Shown here: in pieces, positions 62,830 through 64,000 of the stretch
Numbering within the stretch: the first letter of the stretch is position 1
Layout: each line of letters begins with the position of its first letter
Assembly (NCBI RefSeq): GCF_023242475.1
Contig: NZ_JALJFG010000003.1
Span: forward strand, 62,001 to 126,000
DNA: 64,000 nucleotides
Direction of reading: 5' to 3'
DNA from: Pseudomonas sp. MWU15-20650
GTDB lineage: Bacteria; Pseudomonadota; Gammaproteobacteria; Pseudomonadales; Pseudomonadaceae
Notes under the pieces: model-generated
What the model was told of the DNA's origin: nothing
Seen by the model: only the letters and a program-made list of their open reading frames with translations
The model's database searches: none
Position numbers and translations under genes: made by a program

Positions 62830-64000
62830 ATGAAACCATCGCTAGTCCTGAGAATGGGCCAGCAGCTGACGATGACACCGCAGCTGCAACAGGCCATCCG
62901 CCTGCTCCAATTGTCGACCCTGGACCTGCAACAGGAAATCCAGGAAGCCTTGGAGTCCAATCCGATGCTCGAACGCCAGGAAGAAGGCGACGACTTCGAT
63001 AATGCAGACCCGCTGGCCGACAACATCGAGCAAAAACCCAACACCGACGTGCAGGAACCGTCCTATCAGGAAACCGCCCCTACGGTGGACAACCTTGAGG
63101 AAGGCGAATGGAACGAACGTATTCCCAACGAACTTCCCGTGGACACCGCCTGGGAAGACGTCTACCAGACCAGCGCCAGCAGCCTGCCCAGCAGTGATGA
63201 TGACGAGTGGGACTTCACCACCCGGACATCCGCTGGCGAAAGCCTGCAAAGCCATTTGTTGTGGCAACTGAACCTGGCGCCAATGTCCGACACCGATCGC
63301 CTGATCGCTGTCACCCTGATCGACTGCATCAATAATCAGGGCTACCTGGACGAAACCCTTGATGAAATCCTCGAGGCCTTCGACCCGGAACTGGACATCG
63401 AGCTGGACGAAATCGAAGCCGTCCTGCATCGCATCCAGCAATTTGAGCCGGCCGGCATCGGCGCACGCACCCTCAGCGAATGCCTGCTGCTGCAACTGCG
63501 TCAACTGCCTGCCAAGACGTCCTGGCTTGCCGAAGCCCAACGCCTGGTTAGCGACTACATCGACCTGTTGGGCAGCCGCGACTATAGCCAGCTGATGCGC
63601 CGCATGAAGCTCAAGGAAGACGATTTGCGCCAGGTCATCGAACTGGTGCAGAGCCTCAACCCACGTCCGGGCTCGCAGATCGAATCCAGCGAAGCCGAAT
63701 ACGTCGTCCCTGATGTGATCGTACGCAAGGATAACGAACGCTGGCTGGTGGAGCTGAACCAGGAGTCGGTGCCACGCCTGCGGGTCAACCCGCAATACGC
63801 CGGTTTTGTGCGTCGCGCCGATACCAGCGCCGATAACACCTTCATGCGCAACCAACTGCAGGAGGCGCGCTGGTTCATCAAGAGCCTGCAAAGCCGCAAC
63901 GAAACCCTGATGAAGGTCGCGACCCAAATCGTCGAACACCAGCGCGGCTTTCTGGAATACGGCGACGAGGCAATGAAACCGCTGGTGCTGCACGATATTG
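62830..64000 (+). CDS. rpoN: RNA polymerase sigma-54 factor RpoN (3' end outside window)
   Basis: About 390 of roughly 497 residues are visible. The N-terminus [20 protein letters not shown] with Gln-rich helix is the activator-interacting region I; an acidic region II (about 45-115) follows, then the core-binding domain and the start of the HTH region. The DNA-binding RpoN box lies past base 64000. In Pseudomonas sigma-54 governs nitrogen assimilation, flagella and many other genes. The ATG is at 62830. Confidence 0.95.
   Translation, partial: MKPSLVLRMGQQLTMTPQLQQAIRLLQLSTLDLQQEIQEALESNPMLERQEEGDDFDNADPLADNIEQKPNTDVQEPSYQETAPTVDNLEEGEWNERIPNELPVDTAWEDVYQTSASSLPSSDDDEWDFTTRTSAGESLQSHLLWQLNLAPMSDTDRLIAVTLIDCINNQGYLDETLDEILEAFDPELDIELDEIEAVLHRIQQFEPAGIGARTLSECLLLQLRQLPAKTSWLAEAQRLVSDYIDLLGSRDYSQLMRRMKLKEDDLRQVIELVQSLNPRPGSQIESSEAEYVVPDVIVRKDNERWLVELNQESVPRLRVNPQYAGFVRRADTSADNTFMRNQLQEARWFIKSLQSRNETLMKVATQIVEHQRGFLEYGDEAMKPLVLHDI

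Overview
This window is chromosomal DNA from a Pseudomonas of the fluorescens group. The evidence is gene content and order: a complete Pseudomonas-type dcw cell-division cluster, the mla/kds/lpt/rpoN block, mqo followed by a PA4642-type gene, hpt, upp and uraA, and characteristic REP palindromes between genes. Nearly all of it is core genome. I see no prophage, CRISPR array, insertion sequence or tRNA gene.

Layout. (1) Positions 1-15090, minus strand: mraZ-rsmH-ftsL-ftsI-murE-murF-mraY-murD-ftsW-murG-murC-ddlB-ftsQ-ftsA (ftsA cut by the window edge), an almost gapless operon for lipid II synthesis and divisome assembly. Its promoter and three MraZ boxes are visible. (2) 15340-22031: RNase P RNA, rsmI, then lpoA-yraN-gmhA-BON lipoprotein on the plus strand, facing an OmpA-family lipoprotein and a metallo-hydrolase. 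(3) 22200-25636: a Pqi lipid-transport operon with PqiA split into two genes. (4) 25638-34024: a MalT/AlkS-type LuxR regulator, a DUF1329/DUF1302 envelope pair and an AlkK-like acyl-CoA ligase, probably a regulon for medium-chain fatty acids or related hydrophobic substrates. The two envelope genes carry candidate Crc/Hfq catabolite-repression motifs. (5) 34156-45092: mixed housekeeping genes, including rsmC, a manganese (yybP-ykoY) riboswitch with its UPF0016 exporter, an M48 lipoprotein protease, a chemoreceptor, a diverged SRAP protein, and several very small proteins. (6) 45093-50970: a 728-base leader and mqo, whose 3' end runs into a REP doublet, then the purine/pyrimidine salvage genes hpt, upp and uraA. 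(7) 51034-59011, minus strand: mlaFEDCB-ibaG-murA-hisG-hisD-hisC. (8) 59320-64000, plus strand: kdsD-kdsC-lptC-lptA-lptB-rpoN (rpoN truncated by the window edge).

The dominant theme is envelope construction: peptidoglycan (mur, ddl, mraY, ftsI, lpoA, murA), LPS (gmhA, kdsD, kdsC, lptCAB), phospholipid asymmetry (mla, pqi) and outer-membrane quality control (BON lipoprotein, LoiP-like protease). The points most worth a second look are the REP-encoded tail of Mqo, the SRAP protein lacking two canonical active-site residues, the CA motifs and palindromic promoter of the DUF1302/DUF1329 operon, the structured mqo leader, and the riboswitch-controlled Mn exporter.
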